Source of the DNA: Deltaproteobacteria bacterium
GTDB taxonomy: Bacteria; Myxococcota_A; Polyangia; Polyangiales; Houyiibacteriaceae
NCBI GenBank assembly: GCA_017644045.1
Contig: JAEPMI010000003.1
Location: 186,001 to 250,000 of the forward strand
Length of the DNA: 64,000 nt
Reading direction: 5' to 3'
Of the stretch, positions 18,877 through 26,711 are shown in pieces. The notes beneath the pieces are model-generated. The model did no database searches. It was given only the letters and a program-made list of their open reading frames with translations, and was not told the DNA's origin. Positions within the stretch are counted from its first letter, which is position 1. The number at the start of each line of letters is the position of its first letter. The position numbers and the translations under genes were made by a program.

Positions 18877-19593
18877 CTACTTGCGAAGGTTGTACTTCGC
18901 GATGCAGTAGAGCGCGCGGACGCCGTCCCTCCAGCCGATCTTCTTGCCCTCTTCGTAGGTGCGGCCGTCGTAGGAGATGCCGACCTCGTAGAGGCGAACG
19001 CCGGGCTTGCGGGCGACCTTCGCGGTGATCTCCGGCTCGAAGCCGAAGCGGGACTCCTCGATGTGGATGTCCTGGATGACCTCGCGGCGGAAGACCTTGT
19101 AGCAAGTCTCCATGTCCGTGAGGTTCAGGTTGGTCGCCATGTTCGAGAGCAGCGTCAGGAAGCGGTTGCCGACCATGTGCCAGAAGTAGAGCACGCGGTG
19201 CTCCTGGCCTCCGGCGAAGCGCGAGCCGTAGACCACGTCGGCGCGGCCATCGAGGATCGGCTCGAGCAGCTTCGGATACTCCCGCGGGTCGTACTCGAGG
19301 TCGGCGTCCTGGATGATCACGATGTCGCCGCTGACGCTCTGGAAGCCGGTGCTGAGCGCGGCGCCCTTGCCCTGGTTGTGGTCGTGCAGGACCACGCGGA
19401 CGTCGTCGTACTGATCGGCGAGCTTCGCGAGCAGGTCGCGGGAGCCATCCTCCGAGCCGTCGTCGACCATCACGAGCTCGCGCTCGAGCTCGTGGCCGGT
19501 CTCCCCGCTGAGATCCACCGCGCGGACCCGGCGGACGATCTCTTCGAGAGTGGCGACCTCGTTGAAGACGGGGATGACGATCGAGACGCGCAT
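18877..19593 (-). CDS. family 2 glycosyltransferase, DPM1-like
   Basis: 238 aa, ATG 19593. A GT-A fold family 2 enzyme: SIVIPVFNE at residues 4-12, DDGSEDGS near 44, DxD-type QDADLEYDP near 96, and the KxxRRE block of dolichyl-phosphate-mannose synthase relatives (CYKVFRREV). There are no C-terminal transmembrane helices, as in DPM1. It probably transfers a sugar from a nucleotide sugar to polyprenyl phosphate at the inner membrane. The upstream gene on the same strand is a polytopic GT39-like protein that could use such lipid-linked sugars. The gap between them is 47 bases. Confidence 0.85.
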   Translation of the reverse strand: MRVSIVIPVFNEVATLEEIVRRVRAVDLSGETGHELERELVMVDDGSEDGSRDLLAKLADQYDDVRVVLHDHNQGKGAALSTGFQSVSGDIVIIQDADLEYDPREYPKLLEPILDGRADVVYGSRFAGGQEHRVLYFWHMVGNRFLTLLSNMATNLNLTDMETCYKVFRREVIQDIHIEESRFGFEPEITAKVARKPGVRLYEVGISYDGRTYEEGKKIGWRDGVRALYCIAKYNLRK

Positions 19594-19640
19594 GGTTTCG
19601 GCGAGTTAGCCCGCCCGCGGCGGCGGGGCAACGCGCCCGC

Positions 19641-21914
19641 TCACTCCAGGCGCGCGTCGACCAGCACGGTGCTGCCCCGTGCCTCGAATACGAGCTCGAG
19701 CCGGAACGGCTCGCTCGAGCCCTCCACCCGGTGGGTCGCGATCGCCCCATCCGGCCGGGTGGGGAGCGTGAGCTCCACGCGCTCTTCGCCGTCGACCCGC
19801 ACGGTGAGCGTGCCCCCACCGCGGGCCTCGTCCGGCACGGCCACGTCGATCACGACCGTCTCCGCGGGCGGGAGCTCCCAGCTGACTCGCCGGGCGCGGC
19901 CCCCGGGGGCAGAGATCATGAGCATCGAGACCTCCTCGCCGCCGACGTGGAGCGGATCGGAAGTCGCGAGGCCGACCTCGCCGTGCACCCCGCGGTCGAA
20001 GGTCGCGCACTCCCAGTTGAAGTGCTCCCACGCGAGGAAGTCGCAGGGCACGTGGTCGAGCCGGACCTCGGCGGCGCGGACGCCGGCTGGGCTCCCCGCG
20101 CGGAAGGGGGCCTCGCTCCGCCCGGCCCACCCGATGACACCGAGCGCGACCAGCGGCGTCAGTAGCGCGACGCTTCGCCCGAGCATCGAGCTCGCGGACC
20201 ACTGCTCCACGACCCAGCGCCCGAAGCGCTCGAGCGGCGCGGGGAGGGCGAGGGAGGCCACGGCGATCGCGAAGAGCGGCCACGGCGCGCCGATCGCCTG
20301 AACCTCGGGCGAGAACAGGAGCCCGAGCGGTAGCAGCAGGAGCGCGTGGCGACCGAGTGCGGGCACCAGGAGCACGGCCGCGCCGATCAGGATCGTGCCG
20401 GCTCGCCCGGGGCCTTCGTTCAGCGCGCCGGCCACCGCGTTCGGGTCGGCTTGCAGCACGAAGACGAGACCGGCGGCGACGGCGAGCCCGAGCGCCCACC
20501 ACCATTCGCGCGCGGCGAGCGCGGCGACCACGAAGATGGCGAACGAGAGATCGAGTCCCGGGGTCATCACGCGCTCGAGCGTCCCGGGAAAGAGGAGCAG
20601 GACGAGCGGTGCGAGCAACGCCGCGCTCGTCGGCGTGGCTCGCCGCGCGGCCATCGTCGTGACCGCCGCGAGCGCGCCGAGGAGCGCGACTCCGACCCAG
20701 GGCTCGACCGTGTCCATCCGCGGCGCGTGGCTCACGGCCACGAAGATGCCCCCGACCAACATCGTGGCGACCGAGGCACGGAAGACGTCCCGATGGACCC
20801 GCACGAAGCGACCGAGCGCGTCGAGCCCGAGCGCCAGACCGGGGAGGCCGAGCGCGAGCGCCGGCCAGAGAAAGCGATCGCCGTACCAGAGGTAGGTCGA
20901 GAAGAGCAGAATGGCGCCGGCGATGGTCCCGAGCGCCGCGAGCACCGCGATGGGTCGACGTCGACCGAGGAAGACCAAGCCGGCCAACGAGACGAGCGCC
21001 AGCGGCATCCGGTTCCGCAGCCCGTAGGGGCCGTTCCAGACGCTGCGGAGCCCTTCCTCGAGCGGGACGGAGAAGGCATCGACCTGGGCCAGGACCGTCT
21101 CGCCGTCCTCGACGACGAGCATCCGGTTGTAGCCGGCCCACCAGGGTTGACCGAAGATGATCGTGTTCTTCACCGCCCAGGCGCCGAGCGCGAGACCGCC
21201 GCCCAGGATCGCCCAACCGAACGCTCGCCAGCCGGGGCGCGCGAGGATCGCCGCGGCGGGCGCGAGCACGATCGTGGTCGGCTTCAGCATCACGGCGCCG
21301 GCGACGAGCATCCCCGCGAGGAAGCCGCGCCGGGCGTGGAGGGCGGCCAGCCCGCCGAGCCAGAGCGCGAGAAGCAGGACGTCGACGTGGTAGTCGTAGA
21401 CGTGGGTGCGGATGCCGGTCGCCAGCAGGAACGCGCCGGCCGCCAGGAGCGCGGCGCCAGGGCTCGCGTAGCGACGCACGAAGGCGAACGCGGCGGCACC
21501 CGCCAGGCCGAAGCAGAGCAGGTTGAAGACCAGCAGCCCTCGCAGCCCGAACGCCCAGAAGAGCGGCGTCGAGAGCACGGGCATCAGGATCGGGTGCTTC
21601 GGGACGCGCTCGCCGTTCGCGCCGAGCGCGACGTTGGACCACGCGGCGTCGAGGCTGCGGTTCCAGCCGAGGTCGCGCTCGTACCAGCTCCGCGCCCACT
21701 CGCTCTGGTCCACCGACCCATCCTCGACGAGGGTGACGTTGACGTTCGTGTAGAAGCGGCCGTCCCGCTGGATCCAGGTGCTCGGCGCATAGAGCGACGC
21801 GGCCTCCGCGACGACGAGGAGGAGCACGGCGATCCCGAGGCTGACCGCGAGGGCCGCACCATCACCGGGGCGCGGCGGATGACGCCGGCTCGCCTTCGCG
21901 CCCACGTCGGTCAC
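19641..21914 (-). CDS. polytopic GT39-like glycosyltransferase
   Basis: 757 aa, GTG start overlapping the stop of the PP2C phosphatase (GTGA). About a dozen hydrophobic helices occupy residues 20-590, followed by a periplasmic domain of roughly 150 residues. The first periplasmic loop contains an acidic RDGRFYTNVNVTLVEDG motif like the catalytic loop of ArnT/PMT-type enzymes that take sugars from polyprenyl phosphate. The KHPILMPVLSTP segment also fits this superfamily. The acceptor is unknown. It probably works with the DPM1-like GT2 downstream. Confidence 0.75.
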   Translation of the reverse strand: MTDVGAKASRRHPPRPGDGAALAVSLGIAVLLLVVAEAASLYAPSTWIQRDGRFYTNVNVTLVEDGSVDQSEWARSWYERDLGWNRSLDAAWSNVALGANGERVPKHPILMPVLSTPLFWAFGLRGLLVFNLLCFGLAGAAAFAFVRRYASPGAALLAAGAFLLATGIRTHVYDYHVDVLLLALWLGGLAALHARRGFLAGMLVAGAVMLKPTTIVLAPAAAILARPGWRAFGWAILGGGLALGAWAVKNTIIFGQPWWAGYNRMLVVEDGETVLAQVDAFSVPLEEGLRSVWNGPYGLRNRMPLALVSLAGLVFLGRRRPIAVLAALGTIAGAILLFSTYLWYGDRFLWPALALGLPGLALGLDALGRFVRVHRDVFRASVATMLVGGIFVAVSHAPRMDTVEPWVGVALLGALAAVTTMAARRATPTSAALLAPLVLLLFPGTLERVMTPGLDLSFAIFVVAALAAREWWWALGLAVAAGLVFVLQADPNAVAGALNEGPGRAGTILIGAAVLLVPALGRHALLLLPLGLLFSPEVQAIGAPWPLFAIAVASLALPAPLERFGRWVVEQWSASSMLGRSVALLTPLVALGVIGWAGRSEAPFRAGSPAGVRAAEVRLDHVPCDFLAWEHFNWECATFDRGVHGEVGLATSDPLHVGGEEVSMLMISAPGGRARRVSWELPPAETVVIDVAVPDEARGGGTLTVRVDGEERVELTLPTRPDGAIATHRVEGSSEPFRLELVFEARGSTVLVDARLE

Positions 21915-22744
21915 CGGGAGCGACGCAGACAGATCAGGCTGACGTCGTCCGGCTTCGACGGCGCCGCGGGGTCGTCGCCCGCCATCCGATGGCCGATCGC
22001 CGCGATGAGCCCTGCGGCGGCCTGGTCCAGCGGTCCCTTGCGTACGTGCTCCACGATCTCCTCGGGACCGAGATTGTCGAACACGCCATCGGACGCAAGC
22101 AGCACCGTGTCCCGGTTGGCCAGATCGAGGGGAGCGCCCATCTCGACGCGCATGTCGTCGCCGCCCAGCATGTTGGAGACCAGGTGCAGCTCTTCGTGGT
22201 GCAGGGCCTCGTCCTCTTCGAGGATGCCGGCCTGCACCGCGTGGCCCACCGGCGAGTGGGCGGCGGTGAGCAGCTTGAGCAGCCCGCGCTGACCGGAGAC
22301 CAGCGCCCGGGAGTCACCGGCGTGGTACGTCCGCAGCGTCCATCCCTCGAGCTCGGCGACCACCAGGGTCGTCGCGGCGCCGACCCCCAGGCCCAGGACG
22401 GCCGCGTTGGCCCGGTCGAAGCCCTGGAGCACCGCTTCGCGCAACGGGTGCCCCTCGGTCGCCGCCTGGGTGACGGTCTCGCAGAAGGTGCGGATCGCCG
22501 ACTCGGACGCGCGGTCGCCGGCGGGCTGGCCCCCGGCACCGTCCGCGACGGCGAGCACGAGGCGCCCGTCGCCCAAGGGGACCAGTCCGACCGCATCCTG
22601 GTTGCCGCGGTCGATGCCGGGGCACCGCTCGGTGAAGACGATGAGGTCGGCGGCGCCCGAGCGGATGAGCTCGGGCCCGGCCATGTCGCCGGTCCACTGG
22701 CGGTGCCGCGGCTGGCCCGCGTCCTCGGATGGGTCGGCGCTCAC
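21911..22744 (-). CDS. PP2C-family serine/threonine protein phosphatase
   Basis: 277 aa, GTG start. Metal-dependent phosphatase motifs are intact: RGNQDAV near 46, VADGAGG near 66, the TTLV segment near 122, HAGDSR near 140, ASDGVFDNL near 216 and DDVSLI near the end. It should remove phosphate from proteins modified by Hanks-type kinases, such as the one at the left end of this window, although no direct link is visible. It is translationally coupled to a membrane glycosyltransferase, which hints that phospho-regulation and glycan synthesis are linked. Confidence 0.9.
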   Translation of the reverse strand: MSADPSEDAGQPRHRQWTGDMAGPELIRSGAADLIVFTERCPGIDRGNQDAVGLVPLGDGRLVLAVADGAGGQPAGDRASESAIRTFCETVTQAATEGHPLREAVLQGFDRANAAVLGLGVGAATTLVVAELEGWTLRTYHAGDSRALVSGQRGLLKLLTAAHSPVGHAVQAGILEEDEALHHEELHLVSNMLGGDDMRVEMGAPLDLANRDTVLLASDGVFDNLGPEEIVEHVRKGPLDQAAAGLIAAIGHRMAGDDPAAPSKPDDVSLICLRRSR

Positions 22745-22808
22745 CGGGGCGAGCTTAGTCGACCGTCACCGGAAGGGTCACCAAACAGGCAACCCGGACC
22801 AGGGTCGC

Positions 22809-23156
22809 TCAGGCGGTCTCGACGGCGCCGTGGTCGTCGCAGTGGTCGCCGTGCGGGTGGTGCAGGTGTCCGTCGACGAGGTAGTCGGTGTGGTCGCCGT
22901 GCGGAATCGCCGTGTGGCCGCAGTCCGGACCGTGGACGTGGTCGTTGGCGTGACCCTCGCAGCTGTGGTCGGGGGTGCAGTCGGCGGGGTTGTCGCCGCT
23001 GACGGCGAGCGTGTGCTCCTCGACGGTTCCGTCCGCCTTGGTGTGGTGCAGGTGGCCATCGTGCGCGTGGTCGATGTGGCCGTCGTGCTTGATGGCGACG
23101 TGACCGCAGTCCTCGCCGTGCTCGTGGTCGTGGTTCTCGTGGGTGTGCTCGGTCAT
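22809..23156 (-). CDS. histidine-rich metal-binding protein
   Basis: 115 aa with 27 His (about 23%) and five Cys. It is built from two related halves, each with DCGHxAIxH followed by DGHLHH, so it arose by internal duplication. There is no signal peptide, so it is probably a cytosolic metal store or chaperone, most likely for zinc, nickel or cobalt. Its ATG overlaps the stop of the ArsR-type sensor gene (ATGA), so the sensor should control its production. Similar proteins are sometimes annotated as zinc transporter permeases, but no membrane segment exists here. Confidence 0.8.
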   Translation of the reverse strand: MTEHTHENHDHEHGEDCGHVAIKHDGHIDHAHDGHLHHTKADGTVEEHTLAVSGDNPADCTPDHSCEGHANDHVHGPDCGHTAIPHGDHTDYLVDGHLHHPHGDHCDDHGAVETA

Positions 23157-23512
23157 GGGTTTCCCTCCGTTTCGCTGACGTGTTCCAGGGCGCTCGCGAC
23201 CAACTCCCGGATGTGGGCGTCCGCGAGCGCGTAGTAGATGTGCTTGCCGTCTCGTCTCCGTGAGACGAGACGCTGGTGGCGAAGGATCTTCAGCCGCTGA
23301 GAGATGGTGCTCAGCCCCTGGTCCAGCTCGGCGGCCAGGTCGCTCACGCAGTGCTCGGCGTGGAAGAGACAGACCAGGACGTCGAGGCGCCCAGGGTCGC
23401 CCATGGCCGCGAAGAGCTCGGCGGCCTTCGCCAGCGCTTCGGCGGGGGGCCGGGGGTGGTCGATGCCGTGCCCCTCGGGCGAACAGTCCGCCTGGTCGTG
23501 TTCCTCCGTCAC
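23153..23512 (-). CDS. ArsR/SmtB-family metal-sensing repressor
   Basis: 119 aa. Winged helix with recognition region STISQRLKILRHQRLVSRRRDGKHIYYAL. The C-terminal helix has D-A-H followed nine residues later by H and then E, the alpha-5 metal site of zinc sensors such as SmtB; a Cys in HCVSDL marks the alpha-3 position. The N-terminus has additional His/Cys. The GTG start sits inside a 7+8+7 inverted repeat that is the probable operator, and no Shine-Dalgarno precedes it. It is coupled to the histidine-rich protein gene, giving a self-contained metal-response operon. Confidence 0.85.
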   Translation of the reverse strand: MTEEHDQADCSPEGHGIDHPRPPAEALAKAAELFAAMGDPGRLDVLVCLFHAEHCVSDLAAELDQGLSTISQRLKILRHQRLVSRRRDGKHIYYALADAHIRELVASALEHVSETEGNP

Positions 23513-23531
23513 TTCAACGAATGATGAAGTG
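23510..23531. promoter_or_regulatory. probable ArsR operator
   Basis: Inverted repeat CACTTCA, eight bases, TGAAGTG. The arms are perfect complements. TTCA/TGAA half-sites are typical of SmtB/ArsR operators. It covers the -10 region, the expected transcription start and the GTG start codon of the repressor gene. Confidence 0.65.
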
Positions 23532-23549
23532 TTAAATGGATGGCGTCAA
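23521..23549 (-). promoter_or_regulatory. predicted promoter of the metal-sensor operon
   Basis: On the minus strand TTGACG (49 to 44) is followed by 17 bases and CATCAT (26 to 21). The start of transcription would fall within about 1-3 bases of the GTG at 23512, implying a leaderless mRNA. The -35 is a 5/6 match, the -10 is 4/6. Confidence 0.5.
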
Positions 23550-23614
23550 GGACGCACGTTTCCGGTGGCAGCCCGCGCTTGCGCGGTGGGGTCCCCCATG
23601 ACACGAGCAGACCC

Positions 23615-24052
23615 ATGGCGACCCTCGTCGACGCGCTCAACGACCCGGCCAAGAAGCCGGCGATCATCGAAGACTGCCTGACCCTCATCGATGCCGAGGT
23701 GAAGGACAAGAAGGGCATGGGCGGCATGGCCGTCAAAGCCGGCTACGGCGCGGTGAAGGGCATCAAGCCCGGCTTCATCCGCAACGTGGTCGAGAGCCTG
23801 ATGCCGGAGTTCGCCGAGGCGCTGGCACCGATGCACGACGAGGCCACCTCCAAGGGTGAGCCGGTCAGCTCCTACCTGGTCGCGAACTCGGGCCGCGCGG
23901 CCGACGCGCTGCTCGAGGTCACCGATGGCAAGGCCGAGAAGTCGACCAACGGCCTGGTGAAGAAGACCTACTCGAAGCTCCGCGGCTCCGCGAAGAAGAA
24001 CGTCGAGGCCGCGATCCCTCGCCTCGGCGCCCTCATCGAGAAGCACGTCTGA
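23615..24052 (+). CDS. conserved unknown protein, helical
   Basis: 145 aa from ATG 23615 (MATLVDALNDPAKKPAII); an ATG at 23540 would add 25 residues of low-complexity sequence and is less likely. The protein is helical and Lys/Ala-rich with a Gly-rich stretch (GMGGMAVKAGYGAVKGIKPG) that resembles a membrane-surface or lipid-contacting amphipathic segment. I believe related proteins occur in actinobacteria as a DUF, but cannot confirm this. No signal peptide, no catalytic motif. Divergent from the ArsR operon. Confidence 0.65.
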   Translation: MATLVDALNDPAKKPAIIEDCLTLIDAEVKDKKGMGGMAVKAGYGAVKGIKPGFIRNVVESLMPEFAEALAPMHDEATSKGEPVSSYLVANSGRAADALLEVTDGKAEKSTNGLVKKTYSKLRGSAKKNVEAAIPRLGALIEKHV

Positions 24053-24116
24053 GCCTCGAGGGCGGCTCTCGGCCGCCCATGGTGACCTGCGGGTCGGAGA
24101 CCGGTAGAACGGCTCC

Positions 24117-25232
24117 GTGACCGACAACGTGACCTTCTACTCGGTGGCGTACGCGACGTTGCCACCGGAGCCCATGGAGACCCTCGCCGAGGGCGTCGAC
24201 GGCGTGCGCCACCGACGAGACGGAGCGGCCCACGTCTACGAATGGGCGGACCGGACCATGCGCTGCACGGCGATGCCCGAGGCGGAGATGGCGGGCCACC
24301 TCGAGGGGTTCCAGGGCTTCGTTCGTGCGCACGCGACTCCGGCTGCGGCACCCGCCCTGATCGAACGGGTCCGCGCGACGCGGCTCGTCGTCGGTGTGGT
24401 GATCGAGCCCGGGCACGACGCCATCTCCCAGGAGCTCGTCGGCCGAATGCTCGGCGGGCTGGAGCCGATGGTCGTCCTGCCCCACGGGGTCTTCGACGCG
24501 GACGGAACCGCGCTCATCACCTTCGGTGCCACCGAGCCGAAGGCGACGAGCGCACCTCCGGCCAGCGCACCCGCGCCGCGCGACGAGTCCCACCTGGCGC
24601 CCGAAGCACTGCAGCGCCGTCAGCGCTCGATCGCGCAGCTCCGTGCGGAGGGCGTTCCGGTGCTGGAGACCCTCCCGGTGATCGAGACCGAAGCCGAGGC
24701 GAAGGTTCGCCCCATCGAGGAGATCGTGGAGCGAGCGATCGCGCTCTCCTTCGTCGCCGTGCGAGGCGAGGGACTCGAGCTCGACCGCACCCTCGAGCTC
24801 GTCGACGAGTGGTCCGCGCAGCTCACGCCGGCCGAGGAGGCGTTCCTGGCGCTCGAGCACCCGACCGATCACCAGCGCGTGCAGTTCGTGTGGCGTTACG
24901 AAGCGCTCGGCGTGCTCTTCTGGGCGCTCGAGCTCGACTTCGAGCTCGGTCGGCCGGACCACATCGTCGACGCCGGCGAGGTCATCGGCCTCCTTCGCAG
25001 CATGGGCCCCTCCGCGTTCCGGTCCTGGAGTCGGCGTCGGGCGGTCGGCGAGCTCCTCGACGCGGCAGACCTCATCTACCGCTACCACTGGGCGGTGGTG
25101 GACGCGCGCCTGCGCTTCGAGCCTCCGCCCGCCGACCTCGACCGAGGGGTCGTCTACGAGCGGCACTACGCCCTGAACTGGCTGCTCGGCTACCTCGACC
25201 AGTCGTGGGACGACGTCAGCACCGACACCTGA
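24117..25232 (+). CDS. DUF4272 domain protein
   Basis: 371 aa, GTG start. The C-terminal half (about 165-365) matches the DUF4272 pattern: RSIAQLRAEGVPV, then a long helical region, then RVQFVWRYEALGVLFWALE and a late segment RRAVGELLDAADLIYRYHWAVVDAR. The N-terminal half is a separate domain of unknown type joined by an Ala/Pro linker. DUF4272 proteins have no established function; they are often next to genes of unrelated role. It is followed by the convergent VWA gene with a 6-base gap. Confidence 0.75.
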   Translation: MTDNVTFYSVAYATLPPEPMETLAEGVDGVRHRRDGAAHVYEWADRTMRCTAMPEAEMAGHLEGFQGFVRAHATPAAAPALIERVRATRLVVGVVIEPGHDAISQELVGRMLGGLEPMVVLPHGVFDADGTALITFGATEPKATSAPPASAPAPRDESHLAPEALQRRQRSIAQLRAEGVPVLETLPVIETEAEAKVRPIEEIVERAIALSFVAVRGEGLELDRTLELVDEWSAQLTPAEEAFLALEHPTDHQRVQFVWRYEALGVLFWALELDFELGRPDHIVDAGEVIGLLRSMGPSAFRSWSRRRAVGELLDAADLIYRYHWAVVDARLRFEPPPADLDRGVVYERHYALNWLLGYLDQSWDDVSTDT

Positions 25233-25238
25233 GTGAGC

Positions 25239-26711
25239 TCAGCGTAGCCACTCACGCACGTCGTGAACGCTGTCGCACTGCAGCTCGTGGAACCCGAAGC
25301 CCCGGCCCACGCTCACCCCGTGGATGCGAGCGCCGTGGATGCGCCGCGCTCGGGCGAGCTGGTCGAGAGTGGTCGATTTCACGTAGAACTCACCGTCGCT
25401 CAGGATGACGAGGTCGCCGCGGCCCCAATCGCCGTCATCGAGCTTTCGTGCGGCGTGGTAGAGCGCCCGCTCCGGATCCGTCCCCCCGTAGAAGGACGAG
25501 CTCAGGAAGTGGATGAGCGTCGCGAGCCCGTCGCCGTCGAACGTGAGCTCCAACTCCAGCAGGTCGCCCCGCCGCGAGAAGTTCAGCAGGAAGCAGGGAC
25601 GCTCTTCCCCATGGGCCATCGCGATCATCTGGAGGGCGACCGCCTTCGACACCGTCGAGCGCTCGCCGTACATCGACCCGCTGGTGTCGAGGAGCAGCAC
25701 GATGGGTCCACTGTCCGCCGGTCGCTCGTCCTCTTCCATCTCCTCGTGGCTGGACCGGGTCTGGATGCGCGCGGTCATCACGCCCACGGCGTGGTAGCCC
25801 AGCAGCGCGCGCTCGGCGCGCCTGACGTGCCACAGCCGACGAAGGACCGGGTGGGTCAGGAGCATCGCTTCGGACGGGAGCATGCGAGAGACCTCGCCCG
25901 TGTGCTCGATGCCGCGGATCTCGCCCGCCCCGGCCACGCTCGTCGGCTGCTCCTCGAACGTCGTCCTCGACACGCAACGGGGCAGTGAGATCATCGCGAG
26001 CGGAGCGTCGGGATCGTCCGACTCTCGGGCACGGCCGAGGGCGCGAATCAGATCCAGCAGGGGGTCGAGGTTCCCGAGCACCCGCCGCATCTCCATCATC
26101 GAGTCGACTGGGAGATGGCGCAGCACACCGCAGCCCATGCCGGGCTCCCCGGTGGTCTCGAAGAGGGCGTCGAAGAGCTCTCCGAGCTCCTTGCGGGCTT
26201 CGATTCGGGCGGCCCATGTGCCCATCGTCCGGCGAGCGATCAGCTCGCGTGCCATGTCGGCGGCCAGCTCGCGCGCGCGTTCCTCGAAGCCCGCACCCCC
26301 ACCACGGCCCTCATCTCCATCACCGAACCCGGATCCAGAGGCGTCGCAGGCCTCTTGCTCGCCCATCGCGAGGAACGCCAGCAGCGACCGCTCGTAGAGT
26401 CGGTGGGCTTCTTCCACCTCGGTCAGGACGAAGTGGAGCACCTCGTCCGTGAGCGTTGCGTCGCCTCGGCACTCCTCGGCCACCTTGGCGTCTCGGAGGC
26501 TCTTCAGGAGCGTCTGCTGAAGGTCGCGGCGCGGCCATCCGAGTTGTCGAGGGACCCGGCCGGCGAGCAGCGCCTCGCGTAGCTCCAGGATCGCGGTGGC
26601 GCGCGGCAGGAGCGACCCGTGCAGGTGCAGGACCAGCGGCCGGTGGAGAGCCGCCGGGACCCGATCGAGAATCGCGTAGTGGGTGGGCAGCTCCTCGGCC
26701 GAGCGGTTCAT
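25239..26711 (-). CDS. VWA-domain protein, ViaA-like partner of MoxR ATPase
   Basis: 490 aa. Residues 1-320 are helical. The C-terminal von Willebrand A domain has an intact MIDAS: DTSGSMYG at about 338, the threonine of YGGTDPE near 420 and the aspartate of LSDGEF near 444. The arrangement and the partner gene match RavA-ViaA of enterobacteria, which in E. coli interacts with respiratory complexes and phospholipids and influences aminoglycoside sensitivity. The ATG overlaps the stop of the MoxR-type ATPase (ATGA). The long N-terminal region is what separates ViaA from other VWA proteins. The role here is inferred by family. Confidence 0.8.
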   Translation of the reverse strand: MNRSAEELPTHYAILDRVPAALHRPLVLHLHGSLLPRATAILELREALLAGRVPRQLGWPRRDLQQTLLKSLRDAKVAEECRGDATLTDEVLHFVLTEVEEAHRLYERSLLAFLAMGEQEACDASGSGFGDGDEGRGGGAGFEERARELAADMARELIARRTMGTWAARIEARKELGELFDALFETTGEPGMGCGVLRHLPVDSMMEMRRVLGNLDPLLDLIRALGRARESDDPDAPLAMISLPRCVSRTTFEEQPTSVAGAGEIRGIEHTGEVSRMLPSEAMLLTHPVLRRLWHVRRAERALLGYHAVGVMTARIQTRSSHEEMEEDERPADSGPIVLLLDTSGSMYGERSTVSKAVALQMIAMAHGEERPCFLLNFSRRGDLLELELTFDGDGLATLIHFLSSSFYGGTDPERALYHAARKLDDGDWGRGDLVILSDGEFYVKSTTLDQLARARRIHGARIHGVSVGRGFGFHELQCDSVHDVREWLR

